64,000 nucleotides of DNA from RYN-230 sp963793825 (GTDB taxonomy: Bacteria > Actinomycetota > Actinomycetes > Streptosporangiales > Streptosporangiaceae). Positions 60,273 through 64,000 of this stretch are shown here, one piece after another. Within the stretch, counting starts at the first letter, position 1. Each line of letters begins with the position of its first letter. The DNA lies in contig CAWCBE010000007.1 of the NCBI GenBank assembly GCA_963793825.1, positions 806,001-870,000 on the forward strand, written 5' to 3'. Under the pieces are notes generated by a model. It worked only from the letters and a program-made list of their open reading frames with translations. It ran no database searches and was not told the origin of the DNA. The position numbers and the translations under genes are program-made.

Positions 60273-61196
60273 TCACGCCTTCGGCTGGCTCACGGCGGGG
60301 CCGCTTGCTGACCGCTCCCCGGCCGCCCCGGCCTCCTGACTGGACCGCTCGGCGGCATTGCCCGATATCCACTTAAGCAGGGCCGGCAGCAGGATCGTCG
60401 GGAACACCAGCGGCAGGAGCAGCAACTGCAGCCAGTCCCAGAGGGTATTGCCCTGGTAGCCGGTCCAGGTCCACCGCCAGGCGTAGCCGCCGATCAGGGT
60501 CACGATCCAGGCCAGGGTCAGGCCGGCCACGGCCGCCTTGTGGTGAGCGCGCACCGCGCGGCCAGCGGCCGGCCAGGCCCGCATGCTGATCAGCGCGGCC
60601 GGCAGCACGATCAGCTCGAACCAGCTCCACAGCGTGTTGCCCGGGAAGCCGGTCCACCGGATCGGCAACAGGTAGCCCGCCAGCACGAAAGCGGCGAAGC
60701 CCACGATGGCGATCCCGTAGCTGGCCCGCCTGGCCCGGCTCATGTAGCCCGCATGCTGGATCCAGATGGGAAGGGTGCCGAAGGCGACCGGCAGCAGCAG
60801 GAGGTGGAGCCAGTCCCAGAGCTGCGCGTTGGCCGGGAACCCGGTCCACTGCCACCCCTGGACGTACCCGCCCCAGAGCACCACCAGGACGGCCACGGCC
60901 AGGAGGCTCGTCCCGTATTTCCGCACCCGCTCGTCGCTGACGAACCTGCGCAGGGCGCCCGGCGGCGCTGCTTCCCGGGCCTGCGCGTCTTCGGCCGCCC
61001 GGCTGCGCACCGCTTCCGGCGGGGGGGCCCACGGCAGGCTGAGCTCATCCAGCCTGGCCGCCAGCCTTTCCCGCAGCAGCGCCCTGGCCGCGCCCGCGGC
61101 GCCGGCCTCCACACCATCCGCCGGCGGGCTGAGCGCGGCGACGGCGTTCAGGCCCAGCAGTTCGTCCGGCTCGATGGAGATGGTCAGTATGGCCAC
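60273..61196 (-). CDS. Membrane protein with a triplicated WTGF-LWDW module
   Basis: A 307-residue protein. Residues 1-90 are soluble and charged. Residues 95-285 contain three copies of a two-helix module, each starting W-x-WTGF/Y-x-x-N-x-LWDW and continuing L-x-LLLLPV (TGFPANAQLWDWLHLLLLP, TGFPGNTLWSWFELIVLP, TGYQGNTLWDWLQLLLLP). The C-terminus is hydrophilic. Six transmembrane helices are expected. I do not recognise a functional family. Confidence 0.75.
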   Translation of the reverse strand: MAILTISIEPDELLGLNAVAALSPPADGVEAGAAGAARALLRERLAARLDELSLPWAPPPEAVRSRAAEDAQAREAAPPGALRRFVSDERVRKYGTSLLAVAVLVVLWGGYVQGWQWTGFPANAQLWDWLHLLLLPVAFGTLPIWIQHAGYMSRARRASYGIAIVGFAAFVLAGYLLPIRWTGFPGNTLWSWFELIVLPAALISMRAWPAAGRAVRAHHKAAVAGLTLAWIVTLIGGYAWRWTWTGYQGNTLWDWLQLLLLPLVFPTILLPALLKWISGNAAERSSQEAGAAGERSASGPAVSQPKA

Positions 61197-61553
61197 GCGG
61201 TTCCCCCATGAGCCGTCGGATATAAGCCATGATCATGCCATCCGGGACTTACAGCGGTTTTTCAGGCCAGATAGTACGGACCGCATCCCGGGCCGTGTGA
61301 CCCGGCGCCGCGCCGAGCGCGGCCCCGCGCTCCCGCCACCGCCCACCCGGAATCGATCAGGACAAGACCCCGCGCATGGGGCAGGCCCGGCTCAGGATTA
61401 AGCCCCTCAGGGCTGGGCAGCACGGTGAGGAGCGGCCCAAGCCCCGGCGACAGCCGGCCGGGAGTGGGCTAGATCACTCGTCGCTTCCCCTAGCAAGCAC
61501 AAACGCTTGATATCCTAAGCATGACAAACTCCGGACATGATGAGGTGTGAGAG
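61197..61553. other. 357-bp divergent gap
   Basis: It lies between the triplicated membrane protein (minus) and the SAP-domain gene (plus). AT-richer DNA at 61497-61545 (GCTTGATATCC, CATGACAAAC) probably holds the plus-strand promoter; a GAGGTGTGAGAG ribosome-binding region precedes ATG 61554. I see no gene in it. Confidence 0.5.
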
Positions 61554-62117
61554 ATGACTAGCGTGCCCACCTATTACAGCGCGGTGGCGAGCCGGGCCAG
61601 CGAAGCGGCGGAGAAGGCCGCTGATTCCTGGACCCAGGGTATGCGCAGGCTGACGGGCTTGGTCCCTGCGCTGCCGCAGGTTGATCTCGTCCCGGCCGTG
61701 GAGCGCTACTTCGATCTGGTGCAGCGGGCCGTGGACGTGAACCGCGATATCACCGTCCGGTGGGTGCAGGCGGCAGGCACGCTGACCGGCGCGGTCCGGG
61801 AGCAGGCGGAGTCGGCCAGCCAGGTGGTGCGCGAGCGGGCCGAGTCGGCGGGGGACGTCATGCGCGAGCGGGCCGAGTCGTTCGACCGGGCCGCCGCCCG
61901 GCAGGCGGAGCAGGCGGAACAGGCCGAGAGGGAGCTGGCCCGCGAGGCCCGCAGGCTGGAGCGCGAGCAGGCCAGGCAGGCGCACCAGCAGGCCCGCGAG
62001 CCCTATGAGGGCCGGACCAAGGCCGAACTGAGCAACCTGCTGGCCCAGCGGGGCCTGCCCAAGACGGGCAACGTCAACGAACTCATCGAGCGGCTGGTGG
62101 AGGCGGACGGCAGGTAA
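61554..62117 (+). CDS. Coiled-coil protein with C-terminal SAP/Rho-N-like motif
   Basis: A 187-residue protein. Residues 1-80 are helical and phasin-like (LPQVDLVPAVERYFDLVQRAVDVNRD). Residues 80-145 are a charged coiled coil with repeats of the type VRERAESA. Residues 150-185 form a SAP/Rho-N-like motif (GRTKAELSNLLAQRGLP, then GNVNELIERL), which binds nucleic acid. It could link DNA to a surface such as a granule or membrane. No partner genes are evident. Confidence 0.75.
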   Translation: MTSVPTYYSAVASRASEAAEKAADSWTQGMRRLTGLVPALPQVDLVPAVERYFDLVQRAVDVNRDITVRWVQAAGTLTGAVREQAESASQVVRERAESAGDVMRERAESFDRAAARQAEQAEQAERELAREARRLEREQARQAHQQAREPYEGRTKAELSNLLAQRGLPKTGNVNELIERLVEADGR

Positions 62118-62223
62118 GCACCAGCGATTCCTCGCGGGCCGGGCCGTCAACTCCTCCAGGGGAGCGTCCTGGCCCGGGTGCGGAGCATCGCCCAGCTGAC
62201 CGCAACTTGCCGAAGCGGGCTCG

Positions 62224-63720
62224 TCAGGGCACCGATGGCTGATCGGCGGGGACGCGTAGCGGCATGGCGCTGGCGCGGGGGGCGGAGGCCATTTCTTCCA
62301 GACTGCGCCCGGCCGGTTCGGGCAGGACCAGGGTGAGGGCGAAGCCGGCCACCGCCACTCCGGCCGTGAGCAGCAGCGTGCCCCGCAGCCCCAGCGAGGT
62401 CTGCAGGATCGGGAACAAGAAGACGCCGATGAAGGCGCCCAACTTGCCGATGCCGGCCGAGATCCCGTGCCCGGTGGCGCGCATGCTGACCGGGTACAGC
62501 TCGCTGGGCATCACGAAGGTGGTCATGTTCGGGCCGAACTCGGTGAAGAAGTAGCTCACCCCGTACACCAGCAGGAATGGCACGACCACGGTAGTCATGC
62601 CCGGCACCACCGCGATGACGGCAAAGCACAGGGCCATCATCGCGAAGCCGATCAGCTGCAGCCGCCGGTGCCCGACCTTGTCCAGGCGGGCGATCGCCAG
62701 TATGTAGCCAGGCACGGCCGCGACCACGAAAATGGCCAGCTGCAGGGCGATCTTCGTCATGGTCGAGGCATGGGGCGAGATCAGGCCGAGGATCTGCGGA
62801 GTGGAGATCGTGTTCCCGTAGTAGGCGTAGTCGAGCAGGAACCAGGTGCCGGCCGTGCCGGCCAGCATGACCAGCCAGCGCCGGTTGGTCAGGAAAGCCC
62901 GCAGCCCCATCTCCTGCTGCCGCCCGCTGGCCCCGTTGCCGCCGACCTGCCCGCTGGCCCCGTTGCCGCCGACCTGCCCGCTGGCCCCGTTGCCGCCGAC
63001 CTGCCCGCTGGCCCCGTTGCCGTTGACCTGCCCGCTGGTGAAGTGGGCCATCCGGGTCGCGGCCTGCTCCGCCTTGCCCTGCACCTGGACCTGGTAGCGA
63101 GGCGATTCGGGCATCCGGCAGCGCAGGTAGATCACGGCGGCGGCGGGCACGGCGCCCAGGGCGAGCAGGACCCGCCACGCCGTGTCGGTACTGGCCCCTG
63201 CGCCGAGCAGGGCCAATGCGATCAGCGGCCCGACGATGAGCCCGAGCGCCTGGGTGCCGAAGACCATGCCGACCAGCTTGCCGCGGTCCTTGCGGTTGGC
63301 GTACTCGCTGACCATCACGGCGCTGACCGGGTAGTCACCGCCGACGCCGACGCCGAGCACGAAACGGAACCCGATCAGCACCCAGTAGGAGGGCGACAGC
63401 GCCGCCCCCAGCGCGCCAGCGATCATGATCGCGGCGACGATCCAGTACACGCGCTTGCGGCCGATCACGTCGGCGAAGCGGCCGAACACGAACGCGCCCA
63501 GGAACGCGGCGAACAGCATCGTGGAGTTGAGCAGGGCGAGCCTGCCCGAGCTCAGGTTCCAGTCCTTAGTGATCAGCGCGGAGGCGATCCCGATGACGAA
63601 CAGGTCGTAGGCGTCGGTGAAGAACCCCATCCCCGACGCCAGCACCGCCCGCAGATGGAACCTGCTCAGCGATGCTTCATCCAGTTCCGCGATCAAGTCC
63701 CGGGCCCGGATCTCAGTCAC
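62224..63720 (-). CDS. MFS transporter (phosphate/metabolite:H+ symporter type)
   Basis: A 498-residue twelve-helix transporter of the PHS/sialate-type MFS group: GMGFFTDAYDLFVIG in helix 1, GRFADVIGRKRVYW (motif A), GVGVGGDYPVSAVMVSEYA in helix 4 and PSELYPVSMRATGHG in helix 11. The central cytoplasmic loop carries four 9-residue GQVGGNGAS repeats. It probably imports an organic acid or phosphate with protons. Confidence 0.9.
   Translation of the reverse strand: MTEIRARDLIAELDEASLSRFHLRAVLASGMGFFTDAYDLFVIGIASALITKDWNLSSGRLALLNSTMLFAAFLGAFVFGRFADVIGRKRVYWIVAAIMIAGALGAALSPSYWVLIGFRFVLGVGVGGDYPVSAVMVSEYANRKDRGKLVGMVFGTQALGLIVGPLIALALLGAGASTDTAWRVLLALGAVPAAAVIYLRCRMPESPRYQVQVQGKAEQAATRMAHFTSGQVNGNGASGQVGGNGASGQVGGNGASGQVGGNGASGRQQEMGLRAFLTNRRWLVMLAGTAGTWFLLDYAYYGNTISTPQILGLISPHASTMTKIALQLAIFVVAAVPGYILAIARLDKVGHRRLQLIGFAMMALCFAVIAVVPGMTTVVVPFLLVYGVSYFFTEFGPNMTTFVMPSELYPVSMRATGHGISAGIGKLGAFIGVFLFPILQTSLGLRGTLLLTAGVAVAGFALTLVLPEPAGRSLEEMASAPRASAMPLRVPADQPSVP
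62934..63042. repeat. 27-bp minisatellite, four copies, in the MFS loop
   Basis: Four tandem 27-bp units (plus-strand form CTGGCCCCGTTGCCGCCGAC...) encode GQVGGNGAS-type repeats in the central cytoplasmic loop of the transporter. They preserve the frame and probably vary in number between strains. Confidence 0.85.
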
Positions 63721-64000
63721 AGCACTCCCCCCGCCGCGTACGCTGCCGACCTCGTGCCTCGCGGCGGGCCGCCCCTGATGCTGCCGCGGCAGAATTTAGC
63801 TGGCTCAGGCAACGCGCCACCGACCTGAACATGGACGGCAGGTGAACACAAGATGGCCGATAACCGAACATAGACGGCTTGCCGACAGGGAGGACACCGC
63901 CGTCCACTTAGCGCACTGGAATCCGGCGTTTACTAGAGCTGAGCGTTCAAGATGGAGAACAACTGTGACGGCTGATATCCGGGACTGTGGGCACTGCGGC

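Overview
The window is about 70% GC, with frequent GTG starts, 4-bp start/stop overlaps, a mycothiol-dependent-type enzyme, a PPOX-class F420-type oxidoreductase and an actinobacterial-type uptake hydrogenase. This points to a high-GC actinomycete; I cannot name a genus.

Left part (1-25,533): a large catabolic locus built around coenzyme M (CoM). It holds an SDR dehydrogenase, a PucR regulator, a TPP-dependent E1 alpha/beta pair, two MetE-like zinc alkyltransferases related to epoxyalkane:CoM transferase (a third lies at 18,325), a frameshifted MEDS sensor gene, an acylating (SauS-like) aldehyde dehydrogenase, a CoA-disulfide-reductase-like flavoprotein, a two-subunit CoA transferase and an ADP-forming acyl-CoA synthetase. 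After an unrelated-looking XRE regulator plus glycosyltransferase pair comes a compact operon (19,609-25,533). It encodes a ComA/XcbB1-type phosphosulfolactate synthase, an unrecognised 316-aa protein, two aspartase/fumarase-superfamily enzymes and a D-cysteine-desulfhydrase-like PLP enzyme. This is the gene set described for bacterial CoM biosynthesis in Xanthobacter autotrophicus Py2. No alkene monooxygenase and no dithiol 2-ketopropyl-CoM carboxylase is present, so the substrate that uses CoM here is open and may be new.

Island (25,576-33,280): a decayed mobile element bracketed by a 61-bp direct repeat (60/61 identical) that duplicates the 3' end of an acyl-CoA dehydrogenase gene. It carries a frameshifted LuxR regulator, a tyrosine integrase split by a 215-bp MITE-like insert, a small integrase-associated protein, a transposase remnant, a lipoprotein and a lower-GC 679-aa membrane protein with a helicase/restriction-type C-terminal domain. 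Removing the island reconnects xcbD and the acyl-CoA dehydrogenase as convergent genes overlapping by 29 bp.

Middle (33,277-37,719): acyl-CoA dehydrogenase, PPOX-fold protein, NUDIX hydrolase, 1-Cys peroxiredoxin and a D,D-carboxypeptidase.

Hydrogenase region (37,923-52,223): a minus-strand maturation operon (two SIS-domain proteins, protease, hypC, hypD, hypE, hypA, hypB, and a 35-aa membrane microprotein) diverges from a plus-strand operon. The plus-strand operon encodes a group 1h-like high-affinity [NiFe] hydrogenase (small and large subunit), a NifU/Rieske-like fusion, three accessory proteins of unknown function and a second, similar microprotein. A promoter and CRP-like site lie in the divergent gap. 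hypF is absent from the window.

Right part (52,415-64,000): endonuclease III, an aldehyde dehydrogenase, an FAD oxidoreductase/TetR operon with paired operator-like sites, a MarR regulator beside gene debris, small metabolic proteins, a membrane protein with a triplicated module, a SAP-domain coiled-coil protein and an MFS transporter.
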